DNA of 64,000 bases from Melanocharis versteri (lineage: Eukaryota > Chordata > Aves > Passeriformes > Melanocharitidae). The translations under genes and the position numbers were made by a program. The notes below the pieces were generated by a model that was given only the letters and a program-made list of their open reading frames with translations, was not told where the DNA came from and did not search any database. Location of the stretch: the NCBI GenBank assembly GCA_013397845.1, contig VZTG01007753.1, forward strand, positions 186,001 through 250,000. Reading direction: 5' to 3'. Shown piece by piece: positions 45,630-57,689 of this stretch (position 1 is the first letter of the stretch; each line of letters begins with the position of its first letter).

Positions 45630-45985
45630 GGATCACAGAATTATAGAATTCCAGAATGGTTTTGGTTAGAAAGGACCTTAAAGATCATCTCATCCCACAC
45701 CCCTGCCATGGGCAGGGACACCTTCCACTATCCCAGGTTGCTCCAATCCTGTCCAACCTGGTCTTGTACAATTCCAGGGATGGGGCAGCCACAGCTTCTC
45801 TGGGCAGCCAGTGCCGAGGTCTCACCACACTCAGAGGGAAGAATTTATTCCTAGTATCCAATCTAAACCAGATCATCAGCTTAAAGCCATTCCCCCTTGT
45901 CCTGTCATTCCATGTCCGTGTACAAAGTCCCTCTCCTGCTCTCTTGGAGCCCTGTTAGGCATTGGAAGGGGCTCTGAGGTCTTTG
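45630..45985 (-). mobile_element. CR1 LINE 3' fragment (type A)
   Basis: It has head units GGATCACAGAATTATAGAAT, then CCCCTGCCATGGGCAGGGAC and CCAGGGATGGGGCAGCCACA. It extends to CTCTTGGAGCCCTGTTAGGC in the RT-frame part. Confidence 0.95.
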
Positions 45986-47861
45986 TGGAGCTTTTTTCTG
46001 AGAGAAAAATCAACTATTTAAGATGTCTCCTCATATTCTGAGGCCTTTTTTGGAGGCAAACAAAAATATCTGTGGATGCAGAGCATCCTCTGCTAGGATG
46101 GATAGGGAGAAAATCACTTTCTTTATGGACAGCATCTCATTGAACCTGGCTGTGAACTGAGTATGTGTGAGGTGTGAACTGTGAGACCTGGAGCAGCTAC
46201 ATCCCAAGAATCTCAATGTTGTTTCATGCTGCAGAGCTGGAGGGATAATGGGAATTATCCTTGCCTTTGTAATGGGATTTAACACAATAAGAAATCTCTC
46301 CTGTCTTAAATTCCATGTAAAAGCTAAAAGGGCACCAAAGACTGTGTGAGAATTGGGGTGGGTGACAGATGCAGCTCGTAGGGATGAACTTAATTTGGAG
46401 GCCAATTGAATCCAGAATTTCCTCTGCTTTTTAAGCTGCTCATTTCGATGCTCCAGGTCCTGCAGGTAAAAAAGGCCACTGAAAGCTCTCTCTTCTCACC
46501 TTGTTTCAGCAGCCAGCAAAATGATGTTGGGACATGGGAACAGCCATCCATAAATAGCAGGAATTAGAGCCAAGAATGGTGGCAGCAATGCCACTGACTC
46601 TAATTCACTGTTCCCAGAGGATTATTCTAACTGCTTCTTGTATGACCCGGCTTCTCTTTGTGCAAATGACTCAGCCCAAGAGGACGTTTTAAATGACATT
46701 TATTATTTACATTTTTGTAATGCCTTTGGAGATTACTTCCCTTCCCCCTGTGCCCCCAAATCTTTCTTTTCATTTCTGCTCCAGCTTTCTCACTGTGCTG
46801 GGTCTGCACGACTGCGAGAGGCAGAGCTGAGGCATAAACAGTGTTTTGAGCACTGCAGGAGGAGAATAAATGTGATGCAACAGCTCATCTGTTGAAATTT
46901 TAGCCATAACTGGGTGCACTAAACTCTGCTCGTTGTTTGTCAGGGAAGCAGTTTGTATTTCCATGTAGAATTTTTTCCCAAAGGGATTTGCAGTAAAGAT
47001 GATTTAGCAGGCAAAGCTCTCCCCTTGTTCAGTCACAATAGAATCAAATTTTCCTGTGTTTTCATGGGAACGTAAGACCAAGTGTGCAACCACAGTTTGC
47101 TTTTTTTTTTTTTTTGTCCTGCAGCTCACAATTCCTGTTGCTTTCCCACAGTTTTTGTGTTAATTTTAGCCCGGAGGTGGCTGCTGTGAGGGGTAAGAGC
47201 ACACGGATGAGGAGGAGCAAAGTTATTTAAGAGTAACTCCCAATTACAACTGAATGCAAAATGGTTTTTCCATGCTGTGAAGCACATTGACAGCCTGCCT
47301 CCAAATCTTCCAGTCCTTTCCAGGGATTTCTATGAATTTCATTGCTCTTGAGCAAGAAAAAACAAACTCCTTCTCTTTGCCTGTGAAGTGGAGAAGCCAC
47401 TTTAAGCAAACTTGAAGTCTTTGCTTGACCCAAGGAAGAATCCCCTAAGAAGGGATTTTGGCCAAGGCAAACAGCTTCTCCCGGGTCATTCTGGGGGTCC
47501 AGATGGACCTTTCTTCCTTTCTTTTCTTATTTGCAGTCACGTGGTGATGCCCTTTGCTCCTACGGAGCTCACCTGGCCATCCAAGGAGATGTTCAGGCTC
47601 TGACATTTTCCACATGAATCTTCTTTAACGCTCCTGAAGAGCAGCTGAGACAACTCAACTCATACGAGCAAAGGTGATCTCACTGTCCTTGACGGATGAG
47701 GTAACTCCACATATCCCATATTTTAATAGGAAGTCCCTACGAAATTACTTGTCTGAGTATGTTCCTCATCCATAAAGAGTTGGAGATGTTATTTATACAA
47801 TGTGTAAAATAGCCAGTGTTCCCTGTATTGATGTCTGAGCTGATCAACTGATCTACAATCA
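45986..47861. other. Unique sequence, no gene recognised
   Basis: A T run lies near 47100. Nothing else can be named. Confidence 0.5.
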
Positions 47862-48010
47862 AAATCATGGGATGGTTTGGGTTGGATGGGACCTTGAGAA
47901 TCATCCAGTTCCATCCCCTGACACAGGCAGGGACATCTCCCACTATCCCAGGTTGCTCCAAGCCCCATCCAACCTGGTCTTGATCACTTCCAGGGATGGG
48001 GCAGCCACAC
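47862..48010 (-). mobile_element. CR1 LINE 3' fragment (type A)
   Basis: AAATCATGGGATGGTTTGGG, CCCCTGACACAGGCAGGGAC (core with changes) and CACTTCCAGGGATGGGGCAG. Truncated at about 150 bp. Confidence 0.94.
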
Positions 48011-48434
48011 TCACTCTCATTTTCAGGAATGTTGTGTGTCTGGGTGTGATATGTAAAAACTACACATTTTTAATGATGATTTAATGCAAATCTGCAGCAC
48101 CTTTCAGCCAAAGTGCTGATCAACTCTCCTACTTCGTTCTTTTTGCCCTTCCCTTAGTGGCAGATGTGAAGAGTCAGGGACGGGTTGTCACGTTAGGAAA
48201 ATAGGAGAGAAAATTTCCATTTCCAGCTGCAAAAGGAAGGGGAAAAGGAGGTAAAGAATTTAGGGCAGATGGATTTGGTATTTCATCCCGAACCATTCCA
48301 GAGCTGAGGACAGATTCCAGGGGGGAAGCCAGACCCCTTGACATCAGCAGGGATTGTGCTGCTAATTTTCCCCTGAGTTTGCACAGACAATTTTAGGTTG
48401 TGAGCAAAAACATTTTTCTTCCCACTCAAATTGA
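48011..48434. other. Unique sequence, no gene recognised
   Basis: No repeat or coding signal is recognised. Confidence 0.5.
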
Positions 48435-48687
48435 GAGACAAGAGGAAAAGGCTCAAGCTGCACCAGAGGAGGATCACATTCGATATTAGAAAATATTTCT
48501 TCATTGGAACAGGGGTTAAACCCCAGAACAGGCTGCCCAGGGAAGTTGTGGAGTCACCATCCCTGGCAGTGTTCGAAAACGAGTGGATGTGGCACTTTGT
48601 GATTGGTTTAGTGGGCATGGAGATACGGGGTCAAAGGATGGATTTGGTCCTGGAGGTCTTTTCCAACCTTAACAACTCTACGATTTT
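48435..48687 (+). mobile_element. CR1 LINE 3' fragment (type B)
   Basis: AGACAAGAGGAAAAGGCTCA, TGCACCAGAGGAGGATCACA, CACCATCCCTGGCAGTGTTC and GTCCTGGAGGTCTTTTCCAA. It ends ACTCTACGATTTT, a decayed tail. Confidence 0.93.
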
Positions 48688-50834
48688 AAATGAGTACCCT
48701 GGTTTCACAACTGCAAACCTGGGCTCACCTGTTAATCTCTGCTCCCTGCTCAGCTCAGGGCAGGGCAGGACAGAGGTACAGGAGGTGCCCTCTGATATCT
48801 TGGGCTTGTAGGTGATGAATTGCCACTGATCTTTGGTCACAGAGTGGGGCAGGAACCTGGGGACAAAAATTCTCTTTTCTGAGAAAGGGATTAACAACGC
48901 ACTTTCCCCTTTGCCAGTGAATGAATGGACATTGCAGCGTGCAAGATATTCCACATTCAGGCTTTTGCTGTTCTGGGCATGTTCAACATCTTCCCCTAAG
49001 GAATAGTTAACTCCTGGAGGGAAAAAATCCTGTCTGGAGAGACCTGAAGGGTGAGAGGTGTCTCTTTGGTGTTGAGATGGGTTTTAATGTCAATGAGAAG
49101 GGACCGTCTCAGCAGGAACACAGCTGGGAGGCAGCGTGAGCATGTGGCTGCTACCCCACAGCAGGAAAAGTTGTCTGTGGCTTCTCTGATGCTTTCTTAA
49201 AAAGAATGATTTTGTTGCTGTTTGGAAGGAAACCAAAGAACTGCCAGATCCAAAGGAAATGTTTCAAGTCGCTCAGTGCTTTGAACTGGGGAAATGTTTC
49301 AATGGAGCTTTTTTTCTTTTTGTAAAACGAAGAAAATTTAGGAATGAGAGTCTGCTTCAAATGCTAAATATCTGTGTTTCATACAGGGGAAAATGAGGAA
49401 ATTATTATCCTGCCTTTCCAGTTCCCTCCACTCTTCCCCTGCACTGAAACCTCAAACGCCCTTCAGGCTCTTTGTTCATTTATAAACCCCAGGAAATTGT
49501 CACCAGGTTAAGAAGGAATCTTGTCAAGAAAATATGAGGATATTTGAAAACCCAGTAGCTCAGAATCTGTTCTCATCTGCCCATGGACTGTTCTCATTCA
49601 CCAATATCACTGGGGCATCACCAAGCCGACACAGGAGATTTAGTAAATATCGTTTGGAAGCTGCCCAGACTGGCATGGGATGGAAACACAAATCCTCTGG
49701 GAATCAGTGCTGACTACAGCAAAGTACCACTGTCGTCGTGATCCTGCAGCCTCGTGTGAAGGCACTGATAGAAAGGCAATAATAGCACTTGGAAAATGAT
49801 AAGTGGCACATTAAACTCTGCTCCAGTTGCTCAGCTCCCAGCGATAACAAGCGTTCAGCAACAAATATTAGTTACAAAGATGCAGCAAAATGTGCGCCAG
49901 GAAATTACAGGCAGAAAAAAAATCAATCACCTCCAAGGATGTGGATGCAGCAGTAATCCGAGCTCGAAAAGTCACAACTTCTGGGTTTGTGCCTGAAATA
50001 TCCTGGCAGAAGATAAAGGTCTTATCACTTTGCTAAAATGAAAAGTGCAACTTTTTAGGAACAGATTTCTGAACCCACGGAAGAAATGCCAGCATTCGTT
50101 TTTGAATGAAGGATTTCATTATCCCCCCTTCTGAAAACTTAGAGAAGGTGGAGATACTGTGTGGTGAAGGAGATGGAATAATTCCCTGATGTGCGAATTC
50201 AGAGCCTCGCCCTGTTAGTGATGTTTGTAGAGCTTATACTTAATGCAAGATGAATAAAAGAAAATTTTCCAGCTCTCCTGGACTCTGCTGAATGGCTCAA
50301 TAACCTCCATGTGAATCTATAATTTGCCGTTGCTTTTCAAAATGCCAAACACAAAGTGAGCGGGAGGGAGACTCGGAGGGGTAGTTAGTGAGGGGAATGG
50401 GTTATTGGGGAAGATGATTGAAGAATCCCATTGTGCTGAAGTTTTCCTGACATTTCCTTTGCAGGGAAGGCAGGCTGAGATCAGCATTTCCCCTCTTCTT
50501 GAAGTGTCTTATCTTTGCAGCCATGTGTTCCTGGGCTGTGTTAATGAGTGTGATATATAATACATTTCACACCGAGCCTGAATTACAAAGGATGGGGTGA
50601 AAAACCTGCCATTCCGATGGGATGGGAATCTTAATGGAGCAGAATTTTCTGCAAATGCTACAGAGTTGTAAATAATGGAGGAAGGATAAGAATAGACAAG
50701 CCAAGTCAATACCTGAGATGCATCTTAATTGCTGGGCTCAGCACAAAAAAGTAGCAACACATGTTGCTTTTGGTGAGCTCAGCTGGGCAGATTTTCATGG
50801 GTTTAGCTCGATTTGTGTGGCCTGCAGTTGTTAT
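48688..50834. other. Unique, repeat-free interval with possible conserved element
   Basis: The part at 49620-49990 has more CpGs than its neighbours and no repeats. A plus-strand frame there (49796-49996) is too short to judge. No gene is recognised. Confidence 0.45.
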
Positions 50835-50988
50835 GAATCATAAAATCACTGAATGATGGAATGGTTTGGGTTGGAAAGGACATTAAAGATCATCTCATTC
50901 CTCCCCATGCCATGGGCAGGGACACCTTCCACTAGAGCAGGTCACTCCAGGTCCCATCCAACCAGGCCTTGGACACTTCCAGGGATGA
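50835..50988 (-). mobile_element. CR1 LINE 3' fragment (type A), first of a cluster
   Basis: GAATCATAAAATCACTGAAT, TGGAATGGTTTGGGTTGGAA and CATGCCATGGGCAGGGACAC. It ends at CACTTCCAGGGATGA, directly before a sense copy. Confidence 0.94.
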
Positions 50989-50992
50989 GAAT

Positions 50993-51744
50993 GCATTTAT
51001 AAGGTCTTGCACTTGGAAAAACAAAATCCAGCAGTGCAGCACGGGCTGAGATCTACCCAGCTGGGGATCAGCTCTGTGGAAAGGGACCTGGGGATCCTGG
51101 TGGACATTGAGCTCGATGTGAATGAGCAGAATCCTGCCATGACCTAAAAAAGCCAGCAGGATGCTGGGTGGCATCAACGAAGTCATCACTACCAGAGATA
51201 AATGTCATTATCCCACTCAACTCAGAGCCTGCAAGGCCACACCTGGAATATCGTGTCCAGGTTTGGTGCCTGCCAGACAAAATTCGTGGATAGACTGGAG
51301 GGAGTCCACGAAAAATGATCAAAGGTCTGGGAAACCTGACATGAGGAAAGACTGAGATAAACAAACTGCAATTGTTCGTCATTGAGAAAAAAGGCTCAGG
51401 GGAGACCTTATCACCCTATTCTAGTATTTAAAGGGTGGCTGAAAGGAAGATGGAGATTCCCTTTTTTTGAGCAGTCACATGGAAAAGAGGAGAGGTAATG
51501 GGTAAAAGTTACTCCAAGGGAGATTCTGACTGGACACAAGAGGAAAGTCATTCACCATGAGAAAAAATGAGGCATGGAATGATCTCCCCAGGAAAGTGGT
51601 GGATTCCTCAACATTGGATAATTCTAGGATTCAGCTGGACAGGGTGCTGGGCCATTCTGTCTGGACTGTGCTTTGGCCAGAAAAGGTTGGACCAGCTGAT
51701 CCTAGAGACTCCTTCCAACCTGGCATTCCATGATTCCATGATTG
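50993..51744 (+). mobile_element. CR1 LINE 3' part, 750 bp, longest copy
   Basis: It starts in the RT frame with GCATTTATAAGGTCTTGCAC and GACCTGGGGATCCTGGTGGA. GCAAGGCCACACCTGGAATA and CAGGGGAGACCTTATCACCC come next, and the tail is CATTCCATGATTCCATGATT. The frame is broken many times, so it is an old copy. Its subfamily differs from the type A copies on both sides. Confidence 0.93.
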
Positions 51745-51780
51745 AAAATTAGGCTTCCCTGAGCAGAACAAAGAAAAAGC

Positions 51781-52243
51781 GTTGGAATGAGTTCAGAGGT
51801 GTCCATGAAGATGCTGCAAGGGCTGGAGCCCCTCTGCTCTGGAGCCAGGCTGGGAGAGCTGGGAATGTCCACCCTGGAGAAGAGAAGGCTCCAGGGAGAC
51901 CTCAGAGCCCCTTCCAGTGCCTAAAGGAGCTCCAGGAGAGCTGGAGAGGAAGCTTTGACTTAATCACGAGGACATGTAATGACAGGACGAGGGGAAATTA
52001 CTTTAAAATACCAGCAGGATAGGTGGAATATTGGGAAGAAATTCTTTCCTGTGAGGGTGGTGAGGCCCTGGCACAGGTTGTCCAGAGAAGCTGTGGCTGC
52101 CCCATCCCTGAAGTGTCCAAGGCCTGGTTGGACAGGGCTTGCAGCAACCTGGGCTAGTGGAAGGTGTCCCTGCCCAGGGCAGGGGGTTGGAACTGGATGA
52201 TCTTTAAGGTTCCTTCTGTCCCAAACCATTCTGTGATTCTCTG
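51781..52243 (+). mobile_element. CR1 LINE 3' part, 460 bp (type A)
   Basis: It begins GTTGGAATGAGTTCAGAGGT with GAGCCAGGCTGGGAGAGCTG and a complete type A 3' region. It ends CCATTCTGTGATTCTCTGG. It follows the preceding sense copy after about 36 bases. Confidence 0.95.
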
Positions 52244-53001
52244 GTTTAGTGAAACAGAGATGAAAACAAGTGGTGACCATCAAAATCTGAAATGCTCCTT
52301 CTTGCCATGATTCATGAACTGCTCCTATGACAAAGCACTGTCTAGACACTGAGTCAAAACAAAACTTTGCTTTTCTGGGAGTTATCTTTGGAAGCCATGG
52401 GGCCAAGCTTTCCATGGACATGTGCCTCAGCTCTTTATGTCAGACTCCTTTCTGCTGCACGCAGGGCACTTCTTTCAAGGCTGTTGGAATACCAGATTCC
52501 TAAATACAGATCCTAAATAGATGTGTCTTGATCCTGATGTTTACTAAACATCCACTGTCTCCCAGTGGTCGGTTTTCTAGGAAGCAAAAACTTGGTATTA
52601 TACACAGTGAGTGTCTAAATTCAAAAAAAAGAAAAAGAGGTGGGTGGGTTTGTACTTGATGGGTACAAAACTGAAAATCAAGTTGGTTCAGTTTGGGGAT
52701 TTACTTTCCTGTTTTCTTCACTTGTAACTGAATATTTTGCTTCACTTTCAGGTTGTTAAAGTATTTCAGAAAAGCCTTTTCCAGCTAGAGGCTGGAAACT
52801 GAAAAACCCTGTGTTTCTTTTAGAGAGGAGAAGTCAAAGTGGTTTTCTTCCACAGAATTTATTAGATATTTTCAAAATGTTTCAATGGCAAATTTATACC
52901 ACACAGGGCATAACTTAATGTATTTACTGATTGAAGGGAATGACCCAATTCAACTCAATTGGAACCATTCAAAGGATAATTTTGAGACCTTTGGAAGTCC
53001 A

Positions 53002-53090
53002 TCTCTTCTCTTCTCTTCTCTTCTCTTCTCTTCTCTTCTCTTCTCTTCTCTTCTCTTCTCTTCTCTTCTCTTCTCTTCTCTTCTCTTCTT
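53002..53090. repeat. TCTTC pentanucleotide array
   Basis: About 17 tandem TCTTC units, nearly perfect. The plus strand is all pyrimidine. Confidence 0.97.
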
Positions 53091-53131
53091 CTTCTTCTTC
53101 TTCTTCATCTTGTTGTTGTTGTTCTTCTTCT
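53087..53131. repeat. TTC/TTG trinucleotide run
   Basis: The pentamer array passes into TTC triplets, then four TTG triplets, then TTC again. Confidence 0.88.
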
Positions 53132-54530
53132 TTTCCCCCTTTTTAAAAAATGAAATAAATAGGAAAAAAGCCCACAAAACAACCCCAAACCAAACAACCC
53201 TAAAAGTCCATTCAGATATACCCTGGAAGAATTTGTTGATGTGTTGAAAGTTAAGACCTTGCCTGGTCATCTTTTATTGGCCAAAAAAGCCTCAAAAAAA
53301 TAACCAAGACTCCCCACACCCTCCTCAAAACATTTTTAGACCCACTAACATTGGTCATTTGCAAAGCTTATGGATCCCTTACACAGGACCAAATTAAGTT
53401 TTAGCTTAACGAGGCAGAAGATTTAAAAAAAACCCAAAAAAAACCCAACTCCTTTAAGCTTCTCCTTAGGTGTATGAACTTCCTTCCCACACTTGCCAGG
53501 AATCACCATCTCCTGCATGAAAAATATTTTTGATTAAAAAAAACCCCAGATAATAAAACCAGTTTTTGCAACATAAAAGCCATCAGAGCTTGTTGTATTT
53601 TATGCTGTCCCCCTCACTCTATACAACATATTTAAAAAAACTTTTTTCTTTAAATTACACACACATTAAACTTCTTTTTAGTATTGAGGGGAGTTTCTTT
53701 TAATGCTCTTTCTTGCAGAGCTCTTTGCTGGTAAGCACCTGTTAAAATAATCTTCTCCCATGTGTAACCTGGCAATAAACTGCTAGAGAATCAGCTGGTA
53801 AATCTTAATGCATCCAGAAAAAAAACAGGGCCCTGGTAGGACAAAGGGATTAAGAAAAAAACCCAAACAAACAAAGGAAAGAGAATGAGAGAGAGAAAAA
53901 GGCTAAAGGATTTTGTCAGATTGATTTTTTATTAAGAACCCCTTCACAGGAATTTAGAAAATTAGGATATTTTTCCCTGAATCTTGATGTGCTACTGCAA
54001 TTTCTTCGGGGGATGATGGGCAGCTGGGAAAAGGGGATCAGCAAGAGAGCGCTAAATTACAGGGAAGCTGCAGGAGCATTTTGCTAAGGTGACAATTGAC
54101 AGGGAATGGGAGGAGCTGATGTTTAACCACCATCTGTACTGGGAACTGAAGCATTCCTCGGTGTGTCTTCATCCAGAAGATTCACTCCAATGCCACATGG
54201 GGCTCAACAAGATTTCAAAGTGCAGCTTAGGAAGAAATCCTCTCCTGGTGCACTGGAGTGGGACCTGCAGGATGAATAAACAGCTTATTCCTTTTGCCTG
54301 ATCTAACATCAACCTGCAGTGCTGAAAGGACACATCTTCATACCTTGAAATAGGGATCAAGAGCTGACAGAACAAATTTCTGCTGATTTAAGGGACCATT
54401 TATCCCAGAAAACAATATAAAATGCAGCTCTTCTGTGCAGATAGCACACAGTGTCTGCGACCTGAAAGACGAGATTCCCAGCTGGATTTCCACAAGTACC
54501 ATGGGAAAGATATGGAGCAACTCCTCTGCT

Positions 54531-54697
54531 ACAGAAACATTGGATCATTTAGGTGGAAAAGAGCTCCAGGATCACCAAGGCCGACCTTTGGTTGAATGTC
54601 TCCATGTCCACTAACCCATATCACAAAGTGCCACATCTACTTGTTTTTCCAGTGCTTCCAGGGATGGTGACTCCACCACTTCCCTGGGCAGCCTGGA
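54531..54697 (-). mobile_element. CR1 LINE 3' fragment (type B)
   Basis: ACAGAAACATTGGATCATTT, CATGTCCACTAACCCATATC, CACAAAGTGCCACATCTACT and CAGGGATGGTGACTCCACCA are in type B order. About 165 bp. Confidence 0.9.
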
Positions 54698-54925
54698 ACT
54701 TCACATCCAAGAATCCAGAGCTTGGATTTACCAAAGTGGAAACCAAACGAAGCACAGGTCACACTTTTCACTACAGAAATGCCAGAGTCTCCTCAGTTGA
54801 TTGCTCATTGGCATCAGTTTTAAATGCGAAAATATGATCCTGACTGATCCCTCTGGAAGTGTCAGAGCCAGCTGAAATGCCCTTGTTTTGTTGGAAAGCA
54901 TCCCTGGAAAATGTGTGTTTTATAT

Positions 54926-54970
54926 AATTATGGAATGTTCTGGGTTGGAAGGAACCTTCAAGATTGTTTA
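54926..54970 (-). mobile_element. CR1 LINE terminal piece, left arm of an inverted pair
   Basis: AATTATGGAATGTTCTGGGT and TGGAAGGAACCTTCAAGATT are the last 45 bases or so of a CR1, read on the minus strand. A sense CR1 end follows at once. Confidence 0.85.
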
Positions 54971-55073
54971 GGGGCCCTGAGCAACCTGGTTTAGTGGGAG
55001 ATGTCCCTTGGGAGGAGTTTGGAATGAGATGATCTTTAAGGTCCCTCCCAACTCAAACCATTCTGTGATTCTT
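54971..55073 (+). mobile_element. CR1 LINE 3' fragment, right arm of an inverted pair
   Basis: GGGGCCCTGAGCAACCTGGT, TAGTGGGAGATGTCCCTTGG and GATCTTTAAGGTCCCTCCCA. It ends CCATTCTGTGATTC. Sense orientation. Confidence 0.9.
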
Positions 55074-55940
55074 CAATGATTTGCAGTCTTCTGAACCAAC
55101 CTGATCAATACCCAGTTAATGAAAAGCACAAATAGAGCTGATCACAAAGAAATTAGAAGGCAGGATTGGACTAATTCAATCTAAATTTATGGAACTGCAG
55201 TTTGTCTCCCTACGACCTGGTCACCCTTTGCTGAGAGCACAAAGAGAAAAGGGAGCATGTGATAAATTATTTAAATGATTTATTTTGGGTGCCGTGTTAG
55301 GATGCTCAAAACTCCATTGCTGAGGTTTTCTAGCTCTCCATGGACTACCACAGGAGTTTGGAGTCACCAGCTCAGGCGTCTGTGTCCAATCCAGTGAAGT
55401 CTTCTGCTTAAAATCTCGAGTCTGAGATTACAGAACCACCACAAAAGGGAAAGTTTTCCAGAAGTCCTGCTCCAGCAACCTCTGTGCCAGCCCAGAACCC
55501 TGTCCCACCACCTGGGCTCTGATTTAAATCAAACAAGAGGTTTTCCATTGCTCTGGAAAATGCTGTTTGTGTTTGTATTAACAATTCACTTGCCTCGGAA
55601 TGCTCAGAGGAAACGTTTCTTTCGGTTTTCCTTTCACATCAATGTTTCCAGCTCAGCTCATGGGGCTGAGGTGGTTTATTGCAGTGTGAGTAATTATACC
55701 GGGAACTTTATACGTGAAAAATTAATGAGAGGAGAAACTGATTCATTTGTCTGATCTGCACGTGAAAGTACAAAAAGAAATCCCACCTGATAAGGCAAAA
55801 AGAACTGTTTAAAGCTGTAGGGAAAATGATGCCTTCATCAAGGGGAGCTGGAATTGAGCGCTGTTCGGGCAGTTTCACTCCTTGATTCCCTGCAGCACCT
55901 TCCCATTCCACCCTCTGTAATGGATTCACTCATTCTCAAC
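55074..55940. other. Unique sequence, no gene recognised
   Basis: No repeat or coding signal is recognised. Confidence 0.5.
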
Positions 55941-56065
55941 CACAGCCCCATCACTGGAAGTGTCCAAGTCCAAGTTGCACAGGGCTTGGAGATACCTGGT
56001 CTAGTGGAAGGTGCTGGAATAAGAAACTCTTTAAGGTCCCTTCCAACCCAAACCATTCTACAGAT
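55941..56065 (+). mobile_element. CR1 LINE 3' fragment (type A, short)
   Basis: CACAGCCCCATCACTGGAAG, TACCTGGTCTAGTGGAAGGT and CTCTTTAAGGTCCCTTCCAA. The piece that normally carries CCATGGCAGGGG is deleted. It ends CCATTCTACAGATTTT. Confidence 0.88.
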
Positions 56066-57307
56066 TTTAAAATTGGTTTCCTCTGGGTTTTGCATGGACC
56101 AAATTAAACCCATAATGTGTGCAGATAAATGTACCACTACCCCAGGGCTGAGATATCACCCAGCTCTTTATTAAAACCATTTTTCTTTTTAAATCCCCTC
56201 CCTCCAAAGGGAGCTGGGAGAGAAGGAAAATGCTCTCGTGGCCCATAAGCCTGGAGACACCTTCCATTCTCTGCTGCCCACAGTGACTAAACAGGAATGT
56301 GTGAAAGGTCATCTTTGATCAGTGTGCAGAGAAATAAAACTCCTGGAGCCAGGCACAGCTTCCAGAGCTAGTCTAGTGGATGAAGCCCAACAGCCAAACT
56401 CCTCTTGGAAAACCCAAGCCTGCCTGGGGGCTTAAGTGCATTAACCTCTGTACCTGAAACTTTTCAAAGGACAACTTAAATTACATCCTTTAGATTGAAC
56501 AAGAACAGAGATTTGAGCAAGCCCTGGGACATCTGCGTTGTCTGCACCCTTTAGTGAGTTAGAAAACCACGGTTTTTTTAGAAGATTTTGGGGTCACTGC
56601 AGCTTCTTTGTCCTTTCTCTGTCAATCTGATTCCTAAAAAAAGGGCCTGATCCTTTTATTTATAAAATCCAAGAAGGCACCACTTGCGTTTTAAGAAAAA
56701 AGTCTCCCTTTCAGGATCCACAACCAGATACAGTGAATTTGATAAATCAGGGGAAAACGATATTTGCCAATAGTCTTGCCAATGTGGAAAGAATGGCTTT
56801 AAATCAGGTGTTTCAGAGGATGGTGGTATCAGCTGATGGTTAATTCGGGGAACTGGACATTAGGGTGGGAAGTACTGAGGGGAAAGCTGAGATAAAGGCC
56901 CCAGGAAGGATGAAAATAGGTGAGAAAATGATCCTCATCCCACGTTTGTGCTCAAATGCCTGGAAAACAGAAAGAGAGAGAGAGATCTGCTGCACAGAAT
57001 CCCTGGAAATGATGGAGATGAGGTGCAATGGACACTGAGGGCTCCCCAGAAAAGGCAGATAGGTTGGACCAGAGTCCTCCACATGTTTAGGAATCTGTTT
57101 TTCTACTCAAAAAATTGCTGCTAGATAGGGTTTTTCTCATCCTTCTTCAAAGAGTCAGGGAAAGGCACCAGAGAATAGTTCGTTTCAGGGGAGGCTGAGC
57201 ATGGAATGTGTGTTTTTAGAGTCTTTTCCAAGCACAGATAGAGGAATGTGACTGGAACAGCACAGGAAAACAAAAAACCTCTGCTGTTACTGAGGTTTTT
57301 TTGTTTT

Positions 57308-57610
57308 CTCATGAGAAAGAGAAAAGGAAGAGGAAGGAGAGAGAGGGGCAGCAGGAAAACAAATAAAAGATGCAGTGGAAAAGATGTGAAGTCTAGAAAA
57401 AAAGGATAAAAGGGGATGGGACACAAAGACGAAACATCCAGGAAAAAGAAGAAGGAAGATTTAGACTGGTTTTGCTAAATGGGAAATAACCAGGATCTGC
57501 AGTGCTGGCTGGATGTGCGAGACCCCGTCTGAGAGCACGGGAGAAAAAAGGTGACGGGAGAAGAGAGAAGGAGGGAGAAATTAAAGCAGCAGCAAGCGAA
57601 AAATAATCAA
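57308..57610. other. Purine-rich stretch
   Basis: The plus strand is mostly A and G, with AGAGAGAGG-type runs at 57340-57350. The minus strand has long low-complexity S/L/F/P-rich frames for this reason. Not coding evidence. Confidence 0.7.
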
Positions 57611-57689
57611 AGATAAATAAAGCCGACACAAAAAAACGACTTTCATTTTCTCTTGCTGACACTCCAAAGTGAGCCGTAGGAGCAGAGAC

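Larger units (their letters stand above)
52244..54530. other. Unique sequence with pyrimidine microsatellite
   Basis: Contains the TCTTC array at 53 kb and several A runs between 53280 and 53900. No gene is recognised. Confidence 0.5.

Noticed and set aside
52885..53270. Frames of 106 and 120 codons with LLFSS or REEKR repeats
   Set aside because: They are translations of the TCTTC array.
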